Below are positions 56,069 through 64,000 of a stretch of 64,000 nucleotides of DNA, piece by piece. The stretch comes from Porphyromonadaceae bacterium UBA7332 (GTDB lineage Bacteria; Bacteroidota; Bacteroidia; Bacteroidales; UBA7332). The stretch covers positions 7,810 to 71,809 of the forward strand of contig DKPO01000030.1 of assembly GCA_002471225.1 (NCBI GenBank), read 5' to 3'. Below the pieces are notes generated by a model, which made no database searches, was not told where the DNA came from, and saw only the letters and a list, made by a program, of their open reading frames with translations. Both the position numbers and the translations under genes were made by a program. Every line of letters starts with the position of its first letter. Position 1 is the stretch's first letter.

Positions 56069-56120
56069 TCCTAATCACATTTATAAATATCTTTTATAAC
56101 CTTACCCAGAATACAAAAGT

Positions 56121-58313
56121 ATGAGTTTATTGAAAAAATCACAAATTGCACTTTTAGCCATGTGTAGTGCATCGTTTTTGCAGGCACAAGTAGATAATTC
56201 CAATTCTGTTCGTATTGATCCGACCGATACTCAGGCGGATATTATACGCAAAGCTATAACAGTAGTCCCTCATAAAAGACAGTATGATTGGCAAAAAAAT
56301 GAACTGACTTGTTTCGTACATTTCGGATTGAATACGTTTAATGGAGTTGAATGGGGGAATGGAAAAGAATCTCCTGCTGATTTTAATCCGTCTTCACTGG
56401 ATGCAAAGCAATGGGCGAAAGTCATGAAAGAAGCCGGCATGAAGATGGCTATTATTACTGCGAAGCACCATGATGGATTTTGTTTGTGGCCCTCTCGCTA
56501 TACGGATCATAGTGTTAAATCGTCTCCCTGGAAGAGTGGACAAGGTAATGTTGTAAAAGAATTTGTCGATGCTTGTCGTGCTGAAGGCATTAAGATAGGA
56601 TTTTACTTATCTCCTGCAGACTTGTTTCAGATAGAATCTCCGCAAGGTTGTTACGGAAAAAACAAAGAATTATATACGCAGACTATCCCATCTTTGGAAT
56701 CTCATCAGAAAAATGTGTCGAAGACCTATACGTATGATAATCTGACTGATTATGATGTTTATTTCATGGATCAGTTGTATGAATTATTAACAGAGTACGG
56801 TGATGTGGAGGAGGTATGGTTTGATGGTGCTCATCCAAAACCGGGAACCGGACAGACATATAATCGTAAGGCTTGGTATGATATGATACGTCAATTACAA
56901 CCAACGGCCAATATTGCGATTAAAGGACCTGATATCCGATGGTGTGGTAACGAAGCAGGGCATACGCGTAAGAGTGAGTGGAGCGTGGTTCCTATTAATG
57001 AATCACCTGAAGCTTGTGAATGGAACGATATGACCGGACAGGATCTGGGTAGCAGAGAAAAAATCAAAGATGCAAAATATTTAGTATGGTATCCTTCTGA
57101 AACGGATGTTTCTATTCGTCAGGGATGGTTTTACAGAGATGATAAACAGTACGTAAGAAGCACAAACGATTTGCTGGATTTATGGTACCGTGCAGTTGGT
57201 GGCAATTGTGTGTTCTTATTGAATATAACACCGGATAAGCGAGGACTTATTCCTGCTAAAGATTCAACGAATCTGAGCCAAATGGGACGTATTATTCGTG
57301 AATCCTTTGCTGATAATCTGGCAAAAAAAGCACAAGTCACTACTGACGGTGTTGATGTGATGAATATACTGACAGATTTAAGCGATCAGACCTCATGGAT
57401 TGGGAAAGAAAAACCAGAAGCGCACATTATCGAACTTCAGTGGAATAATCCACAGACTTTCAATTGTGTCTTGATGCAGGAAGATATAGCTAAATACAGT
57501 CAACGTATTGAGAAGTACTCGGTAGAGGCATTGATTGGGAATAAATGGAAAAAAATAGCAAGTGGTGAAACAGTAGGATATAAAGGTATTTTGCGCTTCC
57601 CGACTGTAACATCCAAATTCGTACGTATTATTTTTGATGAGGTACGTGTTGCTCCGACTTTGACGGAACTAGGTATTTATAATGTACAAGAGACATTGTC
57701 TAATCCTTTAATTGAACGTTCTGTAAATGGTAAAATCTCTATTTCAGGAGGAAGCACTATACGCTATACACTGGATGGAACTGAGCCAACAGCGAACTCT
57801 CCGTTATATTCTAAACCATTTGCAGTTGCTCCAAATACAATTGTGAAGGCACGTATTTATTCGAATGGTTTAGAAAGCGGAGTTGCACAAGCTTTATTTG
57901 GTTATGCTAAGAAAGGATGGAAGGTTAAGACGACATCTAATACGAAACAAACGAATTTGTTAGCTGATGAAAATCCGGCAACTATATGGATTTCTGAACA
58001 ATCAGATAAAAATCCGGGAGTTGTCATTGATCTGAATTCAGTTCAGCCAATTAAAGGATTCCAATATTTACCGAGAGCTGATAAATCCAATAAAGGAGCA
58101 ATTATTAATTATAACTTGCTTATAAGTAATGATGGTAAGATCTGGAAACCGGTTATTGAGAAAGGAGAATTCAAGAATATTCGAAACAACCCGATGTTAC
58201 AGAATGTATTATTCCCATCAATGGAAAATGCAAGATATATCAAACTTGAAAGTTTGAATGCTGTAGATCAGGACACGAATGGTGTAGCTATTGCCGAGTT
58301 TGGAGTATTATAA
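56121..58313 (+). CDS. GH29 alpha-L-fucosidase with discoidin modules
   Basis: A 730-residue exported fucosidase. Signal peptide about 1-22 (ends LQAQ). GH29 catalytic domain about 45-400: FVHFGLNTF and AKHHDGFCLW near the start of the barrel, nucleophile Asp235 in EVWFDGAH. This is followed by an F5/8 type C module (about 415-530), a chitobiase-C-like/Fn3-associated module (about 535-600, IRYTLDGTEPTANSPLY) and a second F5/8 type C module (about 610-728). Such modules target host-type glycans such as mucin. It stands outside any SusCD locus in this window. Confidence 0.93.
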   Translation: MSLLKKSQIALLAMCSASFLQAQVDNSNSVRIDPTDTQADIIRKAITVVPHKRQYDWQKNELTCFVHFGLNTFNGVEWGNGKESPADFNPSSLDAKQWAKVMKEAGMKMAIITAKHHDGFCLWPSRYTDHSVKSSPWKSGQGNVVKEFVDACRAEGIKIGFYLSPADLFQIESPQGCYGKNKELYTQTIPSLESHQKNVSKTYTYDNLTDYDVYFMDQLYELLTEYGDVEEVWFDGAHPKPGTGQTYNRKAWYDMIRQLQPTANIAIKGPDIRWCGNEAGHTRKSEWSVVPINESPEACEWNDMTGQDLGSREKIKDAKYLVWYPSETDVSIRQGWFYRDDKQYVRSTNDLLDLWYRAVGGNCVFLLNITPDKRGLIPAKDSTNLSQMGRIIRESFADNLAKKAQVTTDGVDVMNILTDLSDQTSWIGKEKPEAHIIELQWNNPQTFNCVLMQEDIAKYSQRIEKYSVEALIGNKWKKIASGETVGYKGILRFPTVTSKFVRIIFDEVRVAPTLTELGIYNVQETLSNPLIERSVNGKISISGGSTIRYTLDGTEPTANSPLYSKPFAVAPNTIVKARIYSNGLESGVAQALFGYAKKGWKVKTTSNTKQTNLLADENPATIWISEQSDKNPGVVIDLNSVQPIKGFQYLPRADKSNKGAIINYNLLISNDGKIWKPVIEKGEFKNIRNNPMLQNVLFPSMENARYIKLESLNAVDQDTNGVAIAEFGVL

Positions 58314-58317
58314 AAAC

Positions 58318-58354
58318 AAAAAAAGGAGAATTGATTATCAATTCTCCTTTTTTT
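58318..58354. terminator. bidirectional terminator
   Basis: 14-bp perfect stem (58321-58334 / 58338-58351) with 3-nt loop between A-run and T-run; shared by the fucosidase and yjdM-like genes. Confidence 0.92.
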
Positions 58355-58370
58355 ATCTGTTAGATGAAAA

Positions 58371-58703
58371 TTATTTTTTCAAGAAACATGTTTTCAAAAC
58401 GATGCTGCTTCCATCGATTTTACAATCAACTTCTTCATGATTTTCTGTCAGACGGATACTTTTTACTTTAGTTCCACGTTTGATAACCATTGAAGATCCT
58501 TTTACTTTCAGATCTTTAATAACAGTTACTGAATCGCCATCAGCTAATTCAGCACCATTGCTATCCTTAGGAACATTGTTTTCTTCAGATGCGTCGTCAT
58601 CGCTTCCTGTCCATTCATAACCACAATCCGGACAAATATTCATTACTCCATCGAAATAAGTATTGTCCATATCACACTGAGGACAGTTAGAAATAGTATT
58701 CAT
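58371..58703 (-). CDS. yjdM: YjdM/PhnA-family zinc-ribbon protein
   Basis: A 110-residue protein with an N-terminal zinc ribbon (Cys7, Cys10, Cys24, Cys27) and the PhnA/YjdM C-terminal domain (DSVTVIKDLKVKGSS, IKRGTKVKSIRL). Despite the old name 'alkylphosphonate uptake protein', no role in phosphonate use is established for this family. Own promoter with a leader of about 100 nt. Confidence 0.93.
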   Translation of the reverse strand: MNTISNCPQCDMDNTYFDGVMNICPDCGYEWTGSDDDASEENNVPKDSNGAELADGDSVTVIKDLKVKGSSMVIKRGTKVKSIRLTENHEEVDCKIDGSSIVLKTCFLKK

Positions 58704-58808
58704 GCTAATGTGTATTTATTTATAAATATAGATTCATTTGTAGCCTTTTCTCAAAAAAAATCTCGCCCGAAAATGAATTCAGACGAGTTTTGTTTTATAT
58801 TGCTGATA

Positions 58809-58840
58809 CAAAGATACATAATTGTTTCTATATATCCAAA
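58809..58840 (-). promoter_or_regulatory. promoter of the yjdM-like gene
   Basis: Minus strand TTTG (58837-58840), 20 nt, TATCTTTG (58809-58816): full consensus with canonical spacing. Confidence 0.72.
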
Positions 58841-58846
58841 CAGGAT

Positions 58847-59296
58847 TCAGAACCAGCTGATTACCTGATTAACACCTTCGATAAACAAGACATAGCGAAT
58901 GAACTTACCGAGAAGCATAGATATTGCAACAATCCAGATATTACTTCGCATGAAACCTAGTGCAATGGCTATAATATCACCGATGCCCGGAAGGAAGGCA
59001 AAGAAAGCTGTCCAGGCTCCCTTTTTCTGTAGCCAATCTTGAAATTTATCAATCTTAGCCTTGGGTACCTTTAAGTACTTTTCGATCCATTCTATTTTCC
59101 CTAAATGTCCTAACCAATAACAGCTTAATCCTCCTAACCAGTTTCCTAAGGTTGCGGCGAAAATACAGCCCCACATATCCATGCCGGCAAGTATTAATGC
59201 ACTAAATACAACTTCTGAACTAAATGGAAGGATCGTTGCTGCTAAAAACGCAGCTATGAATAGACCAATGTAGCCCCAATCTGCTAATTCTGCCAT
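58847..59296 (-). CDS. YqaA/DedA-type (VTT domain) membrane protein
   Basis: A 149-residue integral membrane protein with the SNARE-associated/VTT-domain layout: a re-entrant segment with LPFSSEVV near residue 24, GNWLGGLSCYWLG, and FLPGIGDIIAIALGF. DedA relatives are linked to phospholipid translocation and membrane homeostasis; the small YqaA branch is uncharacterised. It lies 19 nt downstream of the next membrane-protein gene, so the two are probably co-transcribed. Confidence 0.88.
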   Translation of the reverse strand: MAELADWGYIGLFIAAFLAATILPFSSEVVFSALILAGMDMWGCIFAATLGNWLGGLSCYWLGHLGKIEWIEKYLKVPKAKIDKFQDWLQKKGAWTAFFAFLPGIGDIIAIALGFMRSNIWIVAISMLLGKFIRYVLFIEGVNQVISWF

Positions 59297-59315
59297 ATAT
59301 TATATTATTATTTAA

Positions 59316-60290
59316 TTAGATAAACCAAATAGCTGATGCTACATAAGTTAATAACAGTAGTACAAAGAGATAGTTATTGAACCTTCCTTTTTTTATAGTA
59401 AAATAATAAGCCAGGATAAATGCCGCAAAGAAGTTTGCACAAAAAGTAAAAACACTTTCTTTTTGTGGTTGGATAAAGGCAAATAACTCAAAGCATAAGA
59501 ATGAGAATAAAAAATAATAAGCAGAGGCTCTTACTCTTACTTTATCCATCGATGTTGAGAAAAATACTCCTGCTGTCGCAATAAGAACACAGATCAACGT
59601 GATCAGATTATGGGACGTGGCAGCTATATCAAAATCGTTTAATGATGGAATTTTCCATTCAAAATGATTTAAATAATCTGTGAAATCGGGTAGTCGGCTT
59701 GTTATAAGCATGTAGATTGTACAACTAGCTATAAATGGGGCCAGGCATCCGAAAATGAGTGCTCCGATATTCTTAAACCAAGCAATTCTCATATAGACTA
59801 ATCCGAATAGTAGAATCGGAAATAAGAATAATAACTCCGGTTTGAGCAATGCTGCAAAAGAATAAAACAACGACGCATTAAACATATTTCGCTGTGACTT
59901 CTCTTGTTGATAAGCATCCAGCATATAAAAGTAACTAATGAAAATAGACAACCCGGCAATTAATGCAGGCAGTTCTGCTTGTTTAGTAATCGTTTGCAGG
60001 TTAAGGAATAGAAAAAAGAGGAACGGTAGTTCACTTTTATCTCTTATCAGATTAAATCTGTCTACGATATGTAGCGACATGAAAGCAGCCAATATCAGTA
60101 TTATACCTGTAAATATCGTATTCCAGTATGAAGCAATTTGTATAGGCAGGGGTGTAAGAAAGCCAGTAATTGAGAACGAGTGCTCAGTTTTAGCCGGATC
60201 TAAAATGACAAGGACCGAAAAAAGTAAGAGAAACAGTATACCTATAGGAATGGTCCAGGCACTATTTATTGTTTTGCGTAGTAGCGTCAT
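59316..60290 (-). CDS. multi-pass membrane protein of unknown function
   Basis: A 324-residue very hydrophobic protein with about nine or ten predicted transmembrane helices and almost no soluble domains. The layout resembles the DUF6427 proteins of Bacteroidetes, but I cannot confirm membership. It starts only 10 nt after the stem of the purD terminator and is followed by the YqaA-like gene. Function unknown. Confidence 0.75.
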   Translation of the reverse strand: MTLLRKTINSAWTIPIGILFLLLFSVLVILDPAKTEHSFSITGFLTPLPIQIASYWNTIFTGIILILAAFMSLHIVDRFNLIRDKSELPFLFFLFLNLQTITKQAELPALIAGLSIFISYFYMLDAYQQEKSQRNMFNASLFYSFAALLKPELLFLFPILLFGLVYMRIAWFKNIGALIFGCLAPFIASCTIYMLITSRLPDFTDYLNHFEWKIPSLNDFDIAATSHNLITLICVLIATAGVFFSTSMDKVRVRASAYYFLFSFLCFELFAFIQPQKESVFTFCANFFAAFILAYYFTIKKGRFNNYLFVLLLLTYVASAIWFI

Positions 60291-60291
60291 A

Positions 60292-60330
60292 ATAAAAAAC
60301 GGGCTATAATTAATATTATAGCCCGAAAGT
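60292..60330 (-). terminator. terminator of purD, abutting the next start codon
   Basis: 11-bp perfect stem (60300-60310 / 60315-60325) followed on the minus strand by ttttttatt, which runs directly into the ATG of the membrane-protein gene at 60290. Confidence 0.82.
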
Positions 60331-60342
60331 ATCTATTTTTTT

Positions 60343-61611
60343 TTAAAGATCAAAACCAATATCAGAGCGGAAGTATTTACCGTCATATTGAATTTTCGAA
60401 GCATTCTCAAAAGACTTAGCTAATGCCTCTTCTTTTGTAGCTCCGTATGAGCTGATCGCAAGAACGCGACCTCCGTCTGTAACGATATTTTCACCGTCTT
60501 GTTTTGTTCCGGCATGGAAAACGATTGATCCTTCGATCTTATCTAAACCTGTGATTATTTTACCTTTTTCATAATCCCCCGGATAACCTCCCGAAACAAG
60601 CATAACTGTAACGGCAGCGCGTGGATCCATTTCAAGGGTTGCATTGTCAAGAGTACCATTTGCAGTTGCTTCGAAAAGATCAATTAAGTCAGATTTAATG
60701 CGAAGCATGACAGCTTCCGTTTCAGGATCTCCCATACGAACATTGTATTCAATTACCATTGGCTCACCATTGACACGGATAAGACCTAAGAAAATGAACC
60801 CTTTGTATTCGATATTTTCTTTTTTCAGACCTTCAACAGTAGGGATGACGATACGCTCTTCTACTTTTTTCATAAAAGTGTCATCTGCGAACGGAACAGG
60901 GGATACAGCTCCCATACCACCAGTGTTTAATCCGGTGTCTCCTTCGCCGATACGCTTGTAATCTTTTGCAACCGGAAGTATTTTGTAATTCTCACCATCA
61001 GAAAGAACAAAAACAGAACACTCAATACCACTTAAGAATTCCTCAATAACAACCGTTTTACTTGCTTGTCCGAACATGCCGTTAAGCATCGCTGCTAATT
61101 CTTGTTTAGCTTCATCAAGAGAGGAAATAATAAGTACTCCTTTACCAGCAGCCAAACCATCTGCTTTTAATACATATGGAGCCTCTAATGTTTCAAGGAA
61201 GGCATAACCTTCTTCTAAAGTATCTTTAGTGAAACTTTGATAACGGGCTGTCGGAATATCATGACGCATCATAAAGGCTTTTGCAAAATCTTTGCTACCT
61301 TCTAATTGTGCACCTTCTTTAGATGGTCCGATAACCGGAATGGCTTTTAAAGCTTCGTCATTTTTAAAAAAGTCATATACTCCTTTTACCAGAGGATCTT
61401 CAGGACCGACAACTACCATATTGATGTTGTTAGCCAATACGAACTCTTTGATTTTCGGAAAATCAGAAGCTGTCATTTCTACGTTTGTTCCAATCATTGC
61501 GGTACCTGCATTTCCAGGTGCAATAAAAAGATTATTCACTTTTGAACTTTGCTTCATTTTCCACGCTAAAGCGTTCTCACGTCCTCCCGAACCAAGTAAT
61601 AGAATGTTCAT
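60343..61611 (-). CDS. purD: phosphoribosylamine-glycine ligase (PurD)
   Basis: A 422-residue GAR synthetase of purine biosynthesis, ATP-grasp fold. N-terminal [18 protein letters not shown]-grasp segments [12 protein letters not shown] and [12 protein letters not shown], and the metal-site stretch [13 protein letters not shown] are all intact. Length is normal. It lies 36 nt downstream of the DPP-IV-like peptidase gene but with a terminator of its own. Confidence 0.97.
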   Translation of the reverse strand: MNILLLGSGGRENALAWKMKQSSKVNNLFIAPGNAGTAMIGTNVEMTASDFPKIKEFVLANNINMVVVGPEDPLVKGVYDFFKNDEALKAIPVIGPSKEGAQLEGSKDFAKAFMMRHDIPTARYQSFTKDTLEEGYAFLETLEAPYVLKADGLAAGKGVLIISSLDEAKQELAAMLNGMFGQASKTVVIEEFLSGIECSVFVLSDGENYKILPVAKDYKRIGEGDTGLNTGGMGAVSPVPFADDTFMKKVEERIVIPTVEGLKKENIEYKGFIFLGLIRVNGEPMVIEYNVRMGDPETEAVMLRIKSDLIDLFEATANGTLDNATLEMDPRAAVTVMLVSGGYPGDYEKGKIITGLDKIEGSIVFHAGTKQDGENIVTDGGRVLAISSYGATKEEALAKSFENASKIQYDGKYFRSDIGFDL

Positions 61612-61647
61612 CTTTGTTGATATAAATGCTTAATTATAAAATAGATT

Positions 61648-63777
61648 TTATTTTAAGTTCTTTTCAAAATAGCGAGTGATCACTTCATGTAAATGTACCC
61701 GGTCAATACCTCTTACGTTATGTTCATGTCCAGGATATATGAACAGATCAGGATATGTTCCTGCTTTCACACTGGCATCCAGAAAACGTAAGGCATGTTG
61801 CATTAATACAACATTATCTTCATCATCATGTATAATTAAAAGATCGCCTTTCAAATCTCCGGCTCTTTTAGTCAGATTACTTTTATCGTATCCTTCGGGA
61901 TTTTCCTGAGGAGAATCCATATATCTTTCGCCATACATAATTTCATATAATCCCCAGTCCATTACAGCACCACCGGCTACACCTACCTTGAATATTTCCG
62001 GATAAGTCAGTAGAAGATTGGTTGTCATAAATCCACCAAAACTCCAGCCATGCACGCCGATACGATTTGTATCTACATAAGGAAGAGTTGACAAATATTC
62101 GATCCCTTTTACCTGATCTTTCATTTCTTCTGTACCTAACTGGCGATGAATTACATTTTCGAATTCCAGACCACGATTTGCTGAACCGCGATTATCTACT
62201 GTGAAAACGACGTATCCCAATTGTGCCATGTATATATCCCAGCCACGTGCTCCGCCTAACCATGAATCAGTCACAAGTTGCGCATGAGGTCCTCCGTAAA
62301 CATATACTACTGTTGGATATTTCTTTGTAGAATCAAAGTCAACAGGCTTGATCAGGCGATAATGTAAATCTGTTTTACCATCAGCAGCTTTAATGGTACC
62401 CAATGATATTTCAGGCATGTTATATGCTGTAAATGGATTTTTAGCAGATAATACAGAATATCTTTTTCCAGTTTTAGTGTCAATGACTGCAATTTCACGT
62501 GGAGTGTTTAGATTGCTGTATTGATCAATCAGATATCTTTTATTGTCAGATAAACTTACATTATGCATGCCTTTGCCTTGCGTAAGTCTGGTTCTTTTGC
62601 CTGTCTTAAGATTCACTTTATAAGTGTGTTTTTCTATAGGACTTTCTTCAGTTGACTGGATATATATATTTTCGCCTTTATCGTCAAAACCGAGAATAGA
62701 TAAGACCATCCAATCTCCTGATGTTAATGGACGAATAAGCTTACCATCTGTATTGTACAGATACAAATGATTATATCCGTCTCTTTCACTTTGCCAGATA
62801 AACTCTTTAGGATTCTTAGGTAAGAATAAAATCGGACTCTCAGGTTCTACCCATTTGTCATGAGTTTCTTTGATCAGCGTAGATATTAATTTCCCGCTTT
62901 TAGCATCATAGGCTCTGAGTTCAAGACTGTCTTGCCCACGATTTAACTCAGAAATATAAACTACCGATTCATCCGGAGACCAGGCAATATTTGTCAAATA
63001 TTTCTCTTTAGGAAGTCCTGTCTTTAAAAATATAGTGTCATTCGATTCAGTATCATAGATACCTACAGTTACGTGATGGCTTTTTGTTCCAGCCATCGGA
63101 TACTTTATATTATTAACTTTAGCAGGCTTTGTTGCAGCATGAAGAAGTGGATAAGTTGGTACCATCGTTTCATCCATACGATAAAAAGCAAGATGCTTCC
63201 CTGAAGGTGACCAAAATGTCCCCTTTTCAATACCAAATTCACGCTGGTGTACAGCTTGTCCGTTAATTATACCGGTATTCGTATCGTTTGTAATCGCTTT
63301 CGTACGGTTATTGCTATCGGATATATATAAGTTATTATCAATCGTATAAGCAATGTTTTTAGCTATTCTGTTTAGATCGCGATTGTTTTTTCCTTTTAAG
63401 TTCAGAGAGTTTAATATCTCTTTGTTTTTAAAATCGTAGATATAAAGCGTATCGCCTTTTGTGAACTCAATGATCGCTTGTTTCCCATATGGAAATGTTA
63501 TATACGGGAGTTGCTTAATTCCAAACTGAGAGAAATCTTCCTTTGTTAAAAGGATGGTTTTCTTTTGAGGTTGGTCAGGAGCAGCTATATAAATTGTATC
63601 CCCTTTTACAAACGTGAGTTGATCTCCAAACCACTGAAGTTGTTTAATATTCTGTGGAACAAATGATTGATAAGTTTTCCCTCCGGGAATTAGATCATGC
63701 AATGTCAGTTTTTTATTTTCTGCACGAAAAGGCATAGCCATAATAACAAATAAGAATAATGTGTATAGTGTTCTCAT
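61648..63777 (-). CDS. S9B dipeptidyl-peptidase-IV-like serine peptidase
   Basis: A 709-residue exported peptidase. Signal peptide about 1-19. An N-terminal beta-propeller (about 50-450; repeats such as IAWSPDESVVYISELNR and GDWMVLSILGFDDKGENIYI) is followed by an alpha/beta-hydrolase domain with GWSFGG (nucleophile Ser579), the conserved Asp in IHDDEDNVV and His686 in GHEHNVRG. It removes X-Pro or related dipeptides from peptides, complementing the M28 enzyme. The start at 63777 gives MRTLYTLFLF. Confidence 0.93.
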   Translation of the reverse strand: MRTLYTLFLFVIMAMPFRAENKKLTLHDLIPGGKTYQSFVPQNIKQLQWFGDQLTFVKGDTIYIAAPDQPQKKTILLTKEDFSQFGIKQLPYITFPYGKQAIIEFTKGDTLYIYDFKNKEILNSLNLKGKNNRDLNRIAKNIAYTIDNNLYISDSNNRTKAITNDTNTGIINGQAVHQREFGIEKGTFWSPSGKHLAFYRMDETMVPTYPLLHAATKPAKVNNIKYPMAGTKSHHVTVGIYDTESNDTIFLKTGLPKEKYLTNIAWSPDESVVYISELNRGQDSLELRAYDAKSGKLISTLIKETHDKWVEPESPILFLPKNPKEFIWQSERDGYNHLYLYNTDGKLIRPLTSGDWMVLSILGFDDKGENIYIQSTEESPIEKHTYKVNLKTGKRTRLTQGKGMHNVSLSDNKRYLIDQYSNLNTPREIAVIDTKTGKRYSVLSAKNPFTAYNMPEISLGTIKAADGKTDLHYRLIKPVDFDSTKKYPTVVYVYGGPHAQLVTDSWLGGARGWDIYMAQLGYVVFTVDNRGSANRGLEFENVIHRQLGTEEMKDQVKGIEYLSTLPYVDTNRIGVHGWSFGGFMTTNLLLTYPEIFKVGVAGGAVMDWGLYEIMYGERYMDSPQENPEGYDKSNLTKRAGDLKGDLLIIHDDEDNVVLMQHALRFLDASVKAGTYPDLFIYPGHEHNVRGIDRVHLHEVITRYFEKNLK

Positions 63778-63792
63778 ATAGCATTAAACATA

Positions 63793-63838
63793 GAAAGTGA
63801 AGAGTTCTGGATATGATTTATCCATACTCTTCACTTTC
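63793..63838 (-). terminator. hairpin after the truncated right-edge gene
   Basis: 13-bp stem (63793-63805 / 63826-63838), extended by a few more pairs; T content behind it is modest, so it may be only a weak terminator. Confidence 0.5.
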
Positions 63839-63844
63839 AATTAA

Positions 63845-64000
63845 TTATTTTGAAATTCTTGGTCTTGGTTTAGAGTTGCTATCTCTTTTAGATGAGAAAG
63901 CTTTTCTATCACTAAAACGTCTGTCTCCTTCAGGTTTTCTATCGCCGAAACGTCTCTCGCCACCTGGTTTTCTATCACCAAAGCGTCTTTCTCCTTCGGG
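63845..64000 (-). CDS. C-terminal tail of an Arg/Gly-rich protein (cut by window edge)
   Basis: Last 51 codons of a gene that begins beyond the window. The visible part is made of three 11-residue repeats (P-E/G-G-E/D-R-R-F-G/S-D-R-K) and the ending AFSSKRDSNSKPRPRISK. Such basic tails occur in Bacteroidetes RNA-binding enzymes (pseudouridine synthases of the RsuA/RluB type or DEAD-box helicases). The fold itself is not visible, so no product is assigned. Confidence 0.7.
   Translation of the reverse strand, partial: PEGERRFGDRKPGGERRFGDRKPEGDRRFSDRKAFSSKRDSNSKPRPRISK
63902..64000 (-). repeat. 33-bp tandem coding repeat (three copies visible)
   Basis: Units 63968-64000, 63935-63967 and 63902-63934 encode PEGERRFGDRK, PGGERRFGDRK and PEGDRRFSDRK; the array probably continues past the window edge. 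Confidence 0.9.

Overview
The window looks like chromosome of an anaerobic, low-GC Bacteroidales bacterium. Evidence: two SusC/SusD pairs with a hybrid two-component regulator; lipoprotein-rich surface proteins; -7 boxes of the Bacteroidetes type (TAnnTTTG, often with TTG/TTTG about 20 nt upstream) instead of E. coli-type promoters; a class-B fumarate reductase; and a class I (Fe-S) fumarase. Chitinase, fucosidase and overall style would fit a gut Dysgonomonas-like organism, but the genus is a guess.

Layout. 1-5.1 kb: a truncated TonB receptor with a Cys/His-rich partner, a lipoprotein GH18 chitinase and an OprP-type porin. 5.1-6.7 kb: queC behind a probable preQ1-I riboswitch, then a convergent SDR. 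6.9-15.0 kb: a secreted unknown, then an operon of SusC, SusD and a PHP-type phosphodiesterase, followed by a large RluA-family pseudouridine synthase whose promoter sits between inverted repeats. 15.0-26.5 kb (minus strand): a second nutrient-uptake locus (DUF1735/F5-8C lipoprotein, SusC, SusD) with its HTCS regulator and a TraB/GumN protein, but with no degradative enzyme. 26.7-32.6 kb: acyltransferase, HU-like protein, uracil-DNA glycosylase, and a YjbQ / ArsC-Spx / ferredoxin-nitroreductase cluster. 32.6-40.4 kb (minus): deacetylase, DUF2723 giant membrane protein, M23-LysM peptidase, ndk, SulP transporter. 40.5-45.6 kb: frdCAB and two tandem Bcp peroxiredoxins. 46.3-55.5 kb: a one-sided ABC-F ATPase, tRNA-Phe, an abundant TPR lipoprotein, purC, aroE, fumarase, M28 peptidase. 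55.5-64 kb: rhodanese lipoprotein, GH29 fucosidase, YjdM, membrane proteins, purD, a DPP-IV-like peptidase and the tail of an Arg/Gly-rich protein.

The central metabolism seen here (class I fumarase followed by fumarate reductase) is the succinate branch of anaerobic fermentation. frdCAB and the TPR lipoprotein show strong codon bias, so they are probably abundant. Most gene borders carry clear intrinsic terminators, many of them shared by convergent genes.

The least expected signals are: (1) a 96-bp repeat element, built from about 22-bp units and closed by an inverted copy, present in two intergenic spacers 16.8 kb apart at about 83% ungapped identity; (2) a preQ1-I-like pseudoknot directly in front of queC; (3) a promoter enclosed by 12-18 bp inverted repeats; (4) a SusCD operon dedicated to a phosphodiesterase; (5) an ABC-F protein whose second ATP site has lost its Walker A and catalytic Glu.
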